DNA of 64,000 bases from Casuarius casuarius (taxonomy: Eukaryota; Chordata; Aves; Casuariiformes; Casuariidae), in NCBI GenBank assembly GCA_003342895.1, contig PTFA01000009.1, positions 8,328,677-8,392,676 of the forward strand. The letters are read 5' to 3'. The translations under genes were made by a program, and so were the position numbers. Positions 50,260-61,669 of the stretch are shown here, piece by piece. Below the pieces are notes generated by a model. That model was not told the origin of the DNA. It worked only from the letters and a program-made list of their open reading frames with translations, and did no database searches. Each line of letters begins with the position of its first letter. Position 1 is the stretch's first letter.

Positions 50260-53200
50260 CTGACAGATTTTTGCAAAGCAGGTTTTTGGGTTTCCTTTTT
50301 TTTTTTTTTTTCCTTCCATTTGATAGACCAATAATACTTTATCTATAACATCTTGCTGTCTGTAGGAACGTATTTCCTTTTCCACAGGAGGAAAGAAACT
50401 ACAAACAATGACCTTACTGTGATATGGCTAAGGGAGAACATCAGTAGGACAATTAATTCTTCCATGTCATACATTAAAAAAAGGAAAAGACGTAAGATTG
50501 AAGCACACAATGCGCCTCCCATAAACAGAAAGCTGACGGGAGTATGTTTGACTGGAATGGTAGGGAAAATATGTCAGTAGCTCCTTTAAAGAGTGGAAAA
50601 ATTAATATAGCATCAGTTTTTATAGAAAGAGTTATCTTTGAGTTCATGCTGCTGCAGAAGTCAAGCGTCTAGCAGACCTCTTCACCCACTGGGTTTTGGG
50701 TCGCTGATAAACCATGCTTGAAATCAGCCTTAGGGGAGGCATCCCTTCAAGAGGCTGGATAGCTGAGCTGCAGTTGCAAGCAGGTAACCCTGTTTACAAA
50801 CTGTGGATTTAGCACTGTGGCTTAGGAACTTCCCATTTTACACCCCTGTACACTTTTACCTTTTGCTCTCTCCAGTCTGCTTCTGGCCATGATATGACAG
50901 GTGCCACGCCTAGCAGCAGCAGAGTCTTTAGCAGCCCATCCACTCAAGAGGAAGAGCATTTACTTCTCCAGCCCAAATTTCTCTCCTGGAAACAGGCACA
51001 GGACCAGCTGTAGAGGGCAGAGAGTCATCACTTCTTACCAGGTGGAAATGATTAAGCAAATAATCATGATCTGCACTGTCCAAGTCAGGGTCCTACACTT
51101 CCCAGATGAGTTAAATTAGTACAATTGCAGCCTGATTAAACCATATTTCTTGCATCTTAATTTTCTTCTGGTATATCTGGTTCAATCAAGCTCATTGCAA
51201 TGGATTCACATTTCCATTTAGAGTATCACACCAGTCTTACAGATCAAAGTGGACATTTATCAGAGTCCTTTTCAGTGAATAGTTATGTTATAATGGGGGT
51301 CTCAAAAACTAATGTAGAATACAGCAGCCTACATAAATCTTGTTTTCATAGCAAGTTTCTTTAAAATAAATGTCAGATAATGCCAAGAAAATGAATAATG
51401 AATTTGTGTAAAATGAATTTTTTAAAGCCTGCTAAGTGCAGGGAGACATACATTTATTTGAAAGGGAAGGGAATTTATATGAGTGAATTGGCCAAATAGA
51501 TCTCTTCTGTCTATGAAGATATACAGAAGTAATCAATTTACAAGAAGTTATGTATAGCACTATATACTTATTGAAGGAAAACTAAGAACAGCATGAGTCT
51601 ATGATAAAACCATAGTTAAATTCCATTAAACTTTTGTCCAGGGAAATGTAATTCTTAATTTCTATAAGAGTTGTTAAACTCATAACAAAAACGAATGAAG
51701 TTGATGAAAATGTGTATGAAAGGACTTAAAATTACCTTAGGAGGGTTTATGAACGGCCTGATCACTTTATTTTAATGGGCTGTTGATCAACTGTCAACCA
51801 AAAAAAGGAACACAAGTTTGAGTCTTAGGATTTTTTGTTAGTTTAAATGAGATATGCAGCAAAAATATTTAAGGTGTTTAACAGTGCGACTAAAAATGAG
51901 CGAGACCAAAACCTACAGCCACGATTCAACATTTGGACCATTTTGCTCCTCAAATAGGATAGGGGTTCACCTGAACGTTGTACGAAGTATGAGTCTACTG
52001 CAAATAACTTAGTAAATATGAAACACCTCCAATGGCAAGAATATTCAAATATTACTGTGATTAGTGTAGTTCTAAAAAAACCTGAAAAGGCTGCTCCAGG
52101 ATAACAGGAAAGTATAATCAAGTTGCACAGGTTTAACATATTAATTACAAGCTAACCATAATGGTCTACCAATCCAGTAGCTGGGGGCTTCCAGAGATGT
52201 TGGAAAATACATTATTACTGTTACTACAACTTAAAAATTGAGTCATTTTCTGTATCTGCTGTTGTATGGAGTTTTGCATTACATTTCTGTTTCATATCTC
52301 AAAATGGGAATATGTCTTCACAAATAAAAATATGTATCTTTTTCTCACTAGGCAGACTAATGATGAAAAGCTAGAAACAGTCCAGACAGAAATGTGTTGC
52401 TAACTTTAAAATTGGTTTTTATCACTCTTACGCTAGTACTCCACTTGCCTCATGTCTTTATGTGCTACAAACTGTCTATACATTACTAACAGTCGCTGGG
52501 TCTAAGCTGGTGGTACTCAAGTTGTTTTTGTAGTCAATGACCTACTTCACGGTATGGCTCTGTTTGAAATGGACAGTATTTTACAGCTGCAGCAAACCTC
52601 TATTTGTGAATTTGAAGGTACGTATATAACTTTGTAATTGTATAAAGTTGATTTTCCATAAGGAACAGGAATGTCATATACCTTTGGGATAGGTTAGCTA
52701 TTTACTGTTCATGGGATAACCTAACAATACGCGTGGGTCACGGTAGTGACGAGTGGTAATATATTAAGTTAGAAGAGTCTCTCCACCCACATCAGAAACT
52801 TCTCTTAATTCCAGTTTACCATTTTCTGTTACCCTCTAACTGGAAAGTGAATTGTGAAAAAACCCAAACGGGCCAGCTAAAATTCAATGTTTAATGTTAC
52901 AGGCCCAGTTCGAGTTTCATATTCCAACAGTGTATGCCACTTACATCTTAATGATGGCTTTATCATTTATTTACTTACGCTGTAGTTTTCACTTTCCATA
53001 TATTCATAAAAGGGGCGCTCTCCACCTTGTACTTTAGTCTTTTACCATTGCTCCTACCAGACAGGAGGCTCAGAGACATTCAGGATGTATTAGAAACTGG
53101 GGTCCTTCCCAAAGTATATGACATGCCATTCCTAGCCCAGTTGTTTCAGAATAAAGGATAGTTATTGTGTCAGGTGAGTCACAAATTTAAAAGCCAGCTG

Positions 53201-55465
53201 ACGTGTCCGAGAGGATCTGCGAGGTTTGCCTTCCTGGAGAGTACTGCAAAAGGCTAAAGCACTTCCTTGGCCTTACAGCCAGGCAGTGAACGGCGCTGAG
53301 ATTTCTGAAGATCCTCTCAGCCTTTGGCAGCAGCTCACAACTTAGTTCTCACCTCACACATCAAACTGATTAGCACCGGCAAGAATCTTATCATAAATAG
53401 TCTGTCATGACCAAAATGGCCTCTGGCAGAAAATCGTCAAAGATAAAGATGGACCAATAAATCTCTCTTCAATACAACCACAAGTTTTAAATGGTACTAA
53501 CACTCGATGAATACTAATTATGCCATATTTGATAAGGTCTGCCTTAAGTCAAGCTCTTTGCCCATGAAATGTATATTGAATAACTTGGCTAATTATACCC
53601 ATGCCTTTATATCCAAGTTCTCAAGTCATTAAGTAACTCTGTCCTTAACTAATTGAATTTCCAGTGGATATTTCTTCACTTTGATGTATATGAAATTTTA
53701 TGGAGGGATTTATATGGAAATAATTTGGGGTGGGCAACTGAGAGGATTAATCTGGTATCTAGAGAAATAAGAACACTATTCAGATCTTCTATCTAGTCAG
53801 CTTTTCACTTCTAAGTCAAGCTGGTAGATGAAGAATACAAGTGGAAGATGTTTTTTTAAAACTCCAGTGACTTTCTTTTTAGAAAAAAAAAAAAAGTAGC
53901 TAACGGAGAGTGAATCAGCTTTTGTTTCTAAACAGTTGTACCTATGAGATAACTTTGTCTGAGTTAGTTGCACTTACTAACGCTGGATACCAGAGTATAT
54001 TTATGTTACTAAGCTTATAAATTGTGTGTTTGTGGGACCCTGAAAAGTCTATTGCTTGACTGCAAGGAATTAGATTTGACTTTGAGACAAATTCCTAATA
54101 CACTAGGGAGGTTACCAGACTTTTAGAAGAAGCTGGTGAAAGTATTCTGAAGCACTCCCTAATACTTCTAATATATGATATTCCTAATCACATATCTATG
54201 TTGTCAGCATAAATTTCCCTAGACCTTTGCACCTCATATATACATAAGTGAGTAACTTAATGTTTACTTCTACTAGAATCAACGGCATCACTATAATGAT
54301 TATAGCTGCTACTCTTTCTGCAAAGCAATTAGGGATAAACGAAGGTTTTCCAAAGTGATCAGTAAAATTATATGTTGTGATTCTGAGAAACCTTAGAGAG
54401 GTCTGTCTCTGTCAGAGAGTTAATGTTTAACTCCTGAGAAGAGGGTTATTTGCAAGGTTGCTAAATTAAGCACCCAAAGAAGCACTCTTAATTATTAGTC
54501 ATTTTTAAAAATCTTGACCCATGGCGACTGCAGGGTAGATACCATCACAGCTGACAGTGTTCAGTATTCTATAAATATGAGGCTCCTGAGCCTCTTGAAA
54601 AGGCTGCAAGGTAAGAAGCAACGACACGTTCTAATTTTCACTATGTAATTTTTGCTGCTTACATATTCATGTGCAATACCAAATTAATAATGACACATTT
54701 TTTGCATCTGATTAGTCATGATAGAAAAGCCAGAGGGAGAAACGTATAGTCGTAAGGATGAACTTTCCAATTATTTTACTTCTGCAGCGCTAGTGGTACT
54801 TCTGCAGATTCAAATGAGATTATCCTTTAGTTATTTCAAATGCAGCAGCAGCATTAATGCTGGGCTTCCAACACCAGCAAAGCAGTAAACAGTCAGTCCT
54901 CCAAGATTTATACAAACACAAACCTCATCCCAAATTCAGTTTTATTTACGCAGTACTTCATGATAAACTGGTCTTTCTATATGTGCCAAAGTTTACATTC
55001 ACTGAGGCCTACAGATTTACTATTAGCCTAAGAGCAGTATCCAACCCTTACAGAATATCTGAGGTGTGCAAAAAATGAGATCTTCTGTTTTCAAATCTTA
55101 TTAGCTGGCATAAAACACTAAGTTAATATTCAGCCACTGTATTTATTATACGTGACAGGAGATAATAAGGTGTTATTAATACATAATAAGTATCATGTAT
55201 TAGGAATGTAATGAAGATGCAGTCTCCGACTTAAAAACTAATGATATCACGCCGCTCTCTTATGCTAAAAAATTTGCTTGAATTTTCTCAAGAGTTCAAA
55301 GGGAACAGAATCAGTACTGCTCGAATATTTTGTTTTGTAGATCTGGCTATCATGATTCCAGTCTTTCTTGTGAATCTCACCAGTATTTTCTAACCGAACT
55401 CCTACAGACATATAAATATATGTCAATCCAGCTTTGCATTTAACGGAAGGATGTTTTTACAACAG
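50260..55465. other. No gene recognised
   Basis: AT-rich, mostly closed in all frames; the longest frame is 98 codons on the minus strand. It holds a T16 run near 50296. A stretch at 53061-53173 has a strong acceptor and a perfect CAG|GTGAGT donor but no fully open frame. A possible conserved non-coding block (ACTAATTATGCC, GGCTAATTATACC words) lies at about 53460-53640. Confidence 0.5.
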
Positions 55466-55609
55466 GGAAGGTTGTGTATGGGACCTGCAACTGCAGCCAA
55501 GCAGATGTGAAAGCGGAAAGGTGCATCCAAAGCTACAGAGACTGCAGAGATCAGCCTCAGGAAAGCCGGATTCATGTCATTTCTGTGCCTGAGAATGTCA
55601 GTGCTGTGG
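55466..55609 (+). CDS. Candidate internal exon of an unidentified cysteine-rich (extracellular-type) protein
   Basis: Seen: a pyrimidine-bearing acceptor ending in ACAACAG precedes position 55466, and a near-consensus donor (TGG|GTGAGT) follows 55609. The 144 bases stay open in the frame that starts two bases in. That makes a phase 1-1 exon of 48 codons, the symmetric class common in secreted and receptor modules. The peptide begins KVVYGTCNCSQADVKAERC and has four cysteines spaced C-x-C-x9-C-x6-C, followed by a hydrophilic tail with an N-x-S site near its end. The C-x-C-x9-C spacing is reminiscent of modules in GDNF-receptor-alpha-like proteins, but the fourth cysteine does not fit well, so this is only a hint. 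No neighbouring exon can be assigned with confidence. It may instead be a chance open stretch or a non-coding RNA exon. Confidence 0.3.
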
Positions 55610-57091
55610 GTGAGTTAGAATACCCTCTCTCCACACGTGTTTTTTCCTTGAGTAGATTTTTCAAAATTTTCTTTCATTAACCTTTAATTAAGATTTTAAG
55701 CCTCTGTAGCTCATTGGAGCAGCTCCAGATTCCAATAACAAGTCAGTATTAACATTATTCATCATTGTCATTCAAACCCAAAGTTCTCTCCTACCTCACA
55801 GTTGTGTGTTCATATCAAAAAAGCCTCCAATTGAGAGTGTTATATTTAATGAACAATCTAGTTTGTCTGTGGTAAGTGAAATATTTCAGACTAAATACTG
55901 AGAGTAGGATTATCAAGTCTACTACCTGGAAAAACCAGAGAGGAAAGTGCTGCTTGAAGTAGGACCAAGAGCAAAAACCTGCAATGGCCTGGAGTTTGTT
56001 ATTAATAATAATTGTTATTACAATACATTAATACATCATGCAGTTATAAGTAAATTATAACCATATGACAACCATGAATAATAGTAATGTCTGAGACTAT
56101 ACAGCATCTTTATCCTGTAAGACTCTGAATACCTAGTAAATATAACAAGATAAGGAAGAGACTCCATCTTAAAAACAAAAAGCAGTGGAGAACATTGCCG
56201 GCGAATGAGCCAGTCACAAATGTCTTCTCTTATTAACTTGTGCAAAATGAAGTGTCTGGAGAAGAGAATTACTGGCCAGTTCAGAGGGGTAAGCCCAATT
56301 TGGAGACCGCGCTTCCCCAAGGCCTCCTGCAAGTGCTGTGCAGCTCCACGTCAGTCTGACCATGGAGCAGTGCCTCGGACAGCAGGACAGAGCCATGCAG
56401 GGACTCTTGCCTCTTCTTTCAGAAAATGTGCTGTCTGTTTCCAGGGCATACAGACATGAAATGTAGGATGCCAGAAGGAATTTTTCAGAGGTATGACTGT
56501 AATTCTCAGACCACAGCAACAGCGTTTTTATATACACCTAATTCCTTGAATTTCTATCTCACAGAGAAAAGACAAAGCATTCCCTAGCAGTTCCCAGTCC
56601 CACAAACTTTCCCTAATGTCAAGATGGGGCAGCATGCATTACTGATCAGCTGAAAGGAGGGTACACAAGAAATCACCCCGATATCGCTTACGGGGGTTGG
56701 CCTCATGAATTTTTTTTTCCAAAATAGTACGACTGTTTTGGTTATTTCCATCTTTACTTCATTCCCTTGGATGAGGAGCACATACTATACTGAGAACGAC
56801 TTTGATCAAATACGGTCATGACCTTGCAGTCCTGTTTCAATAATAGTTATGCTTTCCTTCTGCCTATTAGACATCCATTGAGGAACAATTGTTGATGCAA
56901 AGTTTTTTAAAGAGAAAATGAGGAAAGAAAACACAGTCTCGGTACACTGGCTTGTTTTTAATATGGGTTTATTTTGGTAAATACATCATTGCACTGGTGA
57001 CTGCTCTGTCCTACACTGCGACCTCAATGCATTTCACCAATGCCAACGAAGTAAACTTCTCACATATATGAGCGCTTTCATCTTCAAACAG

Positions 57092-57148
57092 ATGGGGAGA
57101 CCACAGAGAAGGGGAACTACAGAAAACTCTTACAGAAGAAACACTCAG
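57092..57148 (+). CDS. Weak candidate exon, phase-compatible with the one at 55466
   Basis: Seen: a TTTCATCTTCAAACAG acceptor is followed by 57 bases and a CAG|GTGGAA donor. Entering in phase 1 from the exon at 55466-55609, the stretch stays open for 19 codons and also leaves in phase 1. The encoded peptide is hydrophilic and lysine-rich, without cysteines, and could be a juxtamembrane stalk. A 57-base stretch is open in a given frame often by chance, and the donor is only moderate. Its main support is its phase agreement with the upstream candidate. Confidence 0.13.
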
Positions 57149-57718
57149 GTGGAATCAGCCTGTTGCAACATGAAAGGCAGTTTAACTCTTCCCATCTCTA
57201 AATGCGTGTTCCTGGCACCCCCTCGGCGCTGCAGTTCACCCGAGCCTGCGATGAGGCTTCAGGGGCGAAGGGGAACTGGCAGAACTGTCACACAGCCTCA
57301 GACAAACCCTGACACTGGCACGACAGCGAGAGCGGGGAGCTTGACCATCCCGGCTGGCAGTTAAACCAGCCTTGGCTGTAATGTCAGTCCGGATGCTTTT
57401 TCAGTGGCAACTCATCCATTTTGTGTGTTGACCAAGAAACTGTAAAACAACTCCTACCATGCCATAACCACAGCTGAGTCATTTGTGATTGAGTCACTAC
57501 ATGACAACAGAAATCTTGAAAAACTCCCATAACTGCACAGCTGACTTAAACCTCAGCCCTTGTCTTCAGCAACTCTGTTATACATGAACAGAAATTTCTG
57601 GATGGGTGGTCGTGTGCTTTGGAAACATTTGTTGGGGCTATAATAGGAGTAAATGCCTTTTTTTAATATAGAACCTCAGAGCAAGGCAATTAAAACAGCA
57701 GTACCTGACCCAATCTCT

Positions 57719-57758
57719 GCTTTTATTATTATTTTATTATTAATATTATTACTTTTTA
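57719..57758 (+). repeat. ATT trinucleotide repeat
   Basis: Seen: TTATTATT units with a few interruptions, ending in ACTTTTTAG. The TTTTTAG end resembles a splice acceptor, but no convincing exon follows. Confidence 0.85.
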
Positions 57759-57759
57759 G

Positions 57760-60440
57760 CTTTCAAGGCATGGGAAAAGACAGCTTCCTTCAAACACAGG
57801 CTGCAACAACAATTCTCCTAGAACAGTCTGGCACTGGTGGGAGGTGAGAGGGACAAAATGACAGAGAACATTGCAAAGCATCTCCATACCTACTATAAAT
57901 GAATACAGTGACTTTTGTCTGTCATTGTACCAAACATATGCACATCCTCATGTTTCTACTGTCTAGATTCTGAGGAACAAAAGTTATAAATAAAGCCTGA
58001 AGAAAAGCGAATGAATCTTCAGGTGATGCTGAAAACATCTGAGATATTGCAAAGCTACACAAAAGCAACATGATAATTTAAAACGAACTACAAAAGACTA
58101 TGGAGGGTTTCAGAAGTCTCTCACAAATCAAAGGCCTCACTTTTCTGAACAAACAACATCCCATAAATTCTTTTCCTACATGATTTTAAAACAAATGAGT
58201 CAGCCTACTAAGATCAAACAAGGAAAATTATGTCCTGTATGTTTAACTTTGCTTTTTCTGCTGTCTATGCAATTATTTATCTACTGTAGAAAGTAAAATC
58301 CTCAAGTAGCCTACCTGAGATACACATCGGTTACTAGGTCACACTATGCTTTGAATGATTGTCTTTTACTTTTGACCTAAGATGCTAGCACAAACATTTT
58401 GAGCAAGTGAAATTCTGACTCATTCCTGAAAGCCATTGGTTTGCACAGATTTGGAAAAAAATGGAATAATAAAAAAAAAGGGTATTAGCTTGTGGATTCC
58501 TTAAAACTTCTGTTTTCCTGAAAATGTTGATGACCCTCAGTAGGTTCCATCCACTGGACAGAGACTGCAACAGCGGCAGCATCGCCCAGCACTGCTTCTC
58601 CCCTCGTCTGTGGGAAGAGGCGCCTGGGGCAGCGCCCTGGCCGAGAAAGCAGCCTCCCAAGCCAGCCCGAAGTGGGCACGCAGCAAGTGCCCTGCACTGC
58701 ACAGGAAACTGCTGGAGCTGGTTCTCACTCTCTGTGGCAGATGGTGCCTCTAGAAAAAAGCATTTGGTTCATAACACCCTATCTCACTTCCAGAGAACCT
58801 GTCCGGACAACATGACTGTTTTTTGCTTCGTAGCAGTGTTACTGTGTGTTGTAAAGAGAAAAGCAGTTTTCTGCATAGCCAGAACTTAGGCTACTCTTGC
58901 AGCAGTGGTTTGTGTCATGACAGTTTGAATAGCAGTTTCATTTCTCAGGGCTTGCAAATACAGGAGCTACAGCCCCTTCAGGCAAACTAGCAGCAGCTTA
59001 GTCATGCTGGACTGCGCAAACCCATCCAACACTTGGATTAGTACTCCCTGGGGCTGGAGCCTGTCCGGCGGCTGTTAGCCTGCTGGAGAAATCCCACGAG
59101 CCTGAGGTACGCACTGACGTTCAGCAAGGGAGACAGGCAATATCAGTGCTAATGGTATTTAAATGGGGGAAAAAATCTTGTGCCACATCGCACATGGTGA
59201 CAGAGCTCCCTGTCTCCCGGTATGGAGCTGGGAGAACCGTGTTTGGCTTGGCACCTTTTGAACGCAAGGCCATGTAAATGGCTAATCCAAAGAAATGTGG
59301 ACCACTGCCTTCATGAGCCATCACCAAGTTTGAGAGGAATAATAATTTTCCCTTTAGCTTGCACGGCAGAGTCTCTGTATCCTGAGCCAGCACGGAGGTG
59401 CCCCTACCCCGCGGGAGCCCCACCAAGACGCCGCTGCGCAGACCCTGCAGGGCACTGCCTGTGGCGTTCGCTCTGGCATGAGCGACTGGGCTCACAACCA
59501 TGCCGAAAACTTCCTGCAATAACATTATCTCAGTTTTATAGCACACAGTATATCTAAGAAATAGGCTGCTGTGAATGCAGTTTATGTATTTAACATTGTA
59601 AACTAAAGTGGGTTTGCAGTGTTGTGAACCATAATCTATAAAATATTTTAAAACCTTGTCTTGCTGAAGTTTGCCTGAATTTTCCTCATAGCCCTCAAAA
59701 GGCTCTGAAAGAGATCTTGAGTTTGTACATAATGAATGGTGAAGGCAGATGATCAACAGCAGTCTTCTCTACCGCTGAACTGAACCATAAGTACGTAATA
59801 TATGGCTAGTCAGGGTGTCTGGCTTTTAAACTTGTAGCAACATGAATTATTCTTGTCCCTTTGGAGGGAGAGATAACATCATAGTTGAGATTTGTATCTC
59901 TCTCTCCTGTTCATCCCTCAGTGCAATTTGTGCTTCTCTGACTTGGTGTCCAGACCCTTCAGAGCACAGAGTCCAGCTGGTTGAGCATTAGTCAGCTACT
60001 GTCATTCTTGGCTCTGTGGACTGTGTTTTTATCTTGAAATACGTGTGAGAAAGTAGACGGCGTGAGCTAACCTATACTTATCAAGGCTGACATGGCAAGA
60101 GGAAATTCTGTTGAAGGAAGACATGGAAATTTAGCATGCAGATGACAGACAAAAGATATATTGAATTCCCAGGGTTGTATGGCCAGTGATGCCTCTCCTC
60201 CTCTGACAGATTCCCATTTGTTGTTTCGCTTGTTGCCCTTTTGCTAGTAATTTGTTGCTTCGTGTCGGTCATTCTCAGGCCTTCTGCTGACAGGCACGTA
60301 AGACGAGGGATGCAGAATATTTTTTCTTAGCATTTCCAGACTCCTAGGCGCTTCTCAAGGAGAAAAGAGTGATGAGAATTCAGCCTTGGGTCTTTTCTTC
60401 TGAAAGTAGTGCTTGAATTACATGGTGAGGAAAAACAACT
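57760..60440. other. No gene recognised; two GC-rich spots and a 211-codon open frame
   Basis: GC-rich spots lie at 58560-58720 and 59350-59480. The minus frame 59121-59756 is open for 211 codons, the longest in the window, but it lacks domains and is overlapped by a 111-codon plus frame. It is near the chance expectation for this much sequence with a GC-rich core. Confidence 0.42.
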
Positions 60441-60444
60441 GATT

Positions 60445-60447
<3 letters not shown>

Positions 60448-60488
<41 letters not shown>
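60448..60488 (+). repeat. (CA)20 microsatellite
   Basis: Seen: about 20 uninterrupted CA units following a TTTTT run, ending at CTCACAACC. Likely polymorphic in length. Confidence 0.97.
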
Positions 60489-60493
<5 letters not shown>

Positions 60494-61537
60494 ACCATAC
60501 AGAAGCAAGACAGATATGCCTGCAGGGTTCAGGCTGAGTTGAAGAACAAACAGTTTTAATGAATATTTTGATCAATCTTGCCAAATTGATTTAGAGTGTG
60601 AGTGCAGTCTGGGAATTTTTCTCATTAGTACTGAACTTCATGATAGAGGAACACGGAGTGGTGAGCTCATTAGCAGCAGCCTGCCTATGTCTGAAGGCGT
60701 ACCTGATGACAGGATGACACAAGTGACAAGAGACAGGGGCTGTGGGGCTGCATGTTAAAAATATCCCTCCCAGTGCTGCTCTGAAATATTAATTTTACTA
60801 ACATACTTCTTACAATCAGTTATGTTGAATTAATAGAAGAATGAGGTGCTTTGAAAGTATTTCCCTAAAAGGAAATACGCTGGCTCCTTCAGTGAAGAGT
60901 GAAACAAACACCGTAACATTTGCCTTGTATTAACAACCCGTTTGCTTCGAAAAGAAGAGTATGCAGCAGACACATTGCATAGGAAAATCTCACAGTTGTT
61001 TCCCTTTACTGAGCAGAAAGATACATCAGATTGCCAAATATGCTTTACCTGTAATAATCTGTGTTCTTAGCAAAATAGTGCTACAAAGGATAAAAAACAA
61101 CAGCAAGAGTAAGAGCACAGATGAACTACACAGACCTATGAGGCCACATCAGACGAGCAGCCTACCTCGTCGTTCCCTGACTGTAGCCAAAAAAGGGATG
61201 CAGCTGCAAGGAACCCCGGAGTGGCTACTACAGAATAACCTGCCAGCTGAAAACATTTCTTCCTAACCCCGGTGAGTTAGTGGTTGGCTTATGGCCTGAA
61301 GCATTGCAGTTTATGTCCCCTGTAAAAGCACTTTATGTTCTCTAATGTAACATGGTAACTTGTGATTATACATAAAAATGTCTACTCTTTCTAAATCCTG
61401 CTGAATTCTTGGCCTCGGTGCTACCCTATGGCAACAAATTCCACAGGTTAATTATATGCTTTGTAAAAATGTCTTACTACACTTTAAATGTGTTGCTTTT
61501 TAATACTTTTGAATACCTTTTTGTTCTTGTGTTATAG

Positions 61538-61594
61538 GAAAACTTACACAGGAGCAATGCTCTACAATATGCAATTTGTACATGTTTATCGCAG
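61538..61594 (+). CDS. Very weak candidate exon with a strong acceptor
   Basis: Seen: one of the best pyrimidine tracts in the window (TACCTTTTTGTTCTTGTGTTATAG) precedes 61538, and a CGCAG|GTTTCT donor follows 61594. Entered in phase 1, the 57 bases are open and contain two cysteines. If the donor is ignored, the frame continues through a short hydrophobic run to a stop near 61660, so a terminal exon is also conceivable. Another frame is open as well, so the reading frame is not determined. No family is recognised. It could be a cryptic splice site only. Confidence 0.1.
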
Positions 61595-61669
61595 GTTTCT
61601 TCCTGTCTTGGGTATGCTTGAAACAGCCCCAAACTTTTCAAATCTCAGAATGTCTCTAATATTTTCAAT

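Noticed and set aside
59121..59756. 211-codon minus-strand open frame, the longest in the window
   Set aside because: No recognisable domain, signal peptide or splice logic, and an overlapping 111-codon plus-strand frame. A rough estimate from stop-codon density puts about one frame of this size in 64 kb by chance, more so with a GC-rich core.
61071..61271. Possible exon between GTTCTTAG and CCCCG|GTGAGT
   Set aside because: The open frame meets a TAA just before the donor, so an internal coding exon is excluded. The acceptor is mediocre. A non-coding exon cannot be ruled out.
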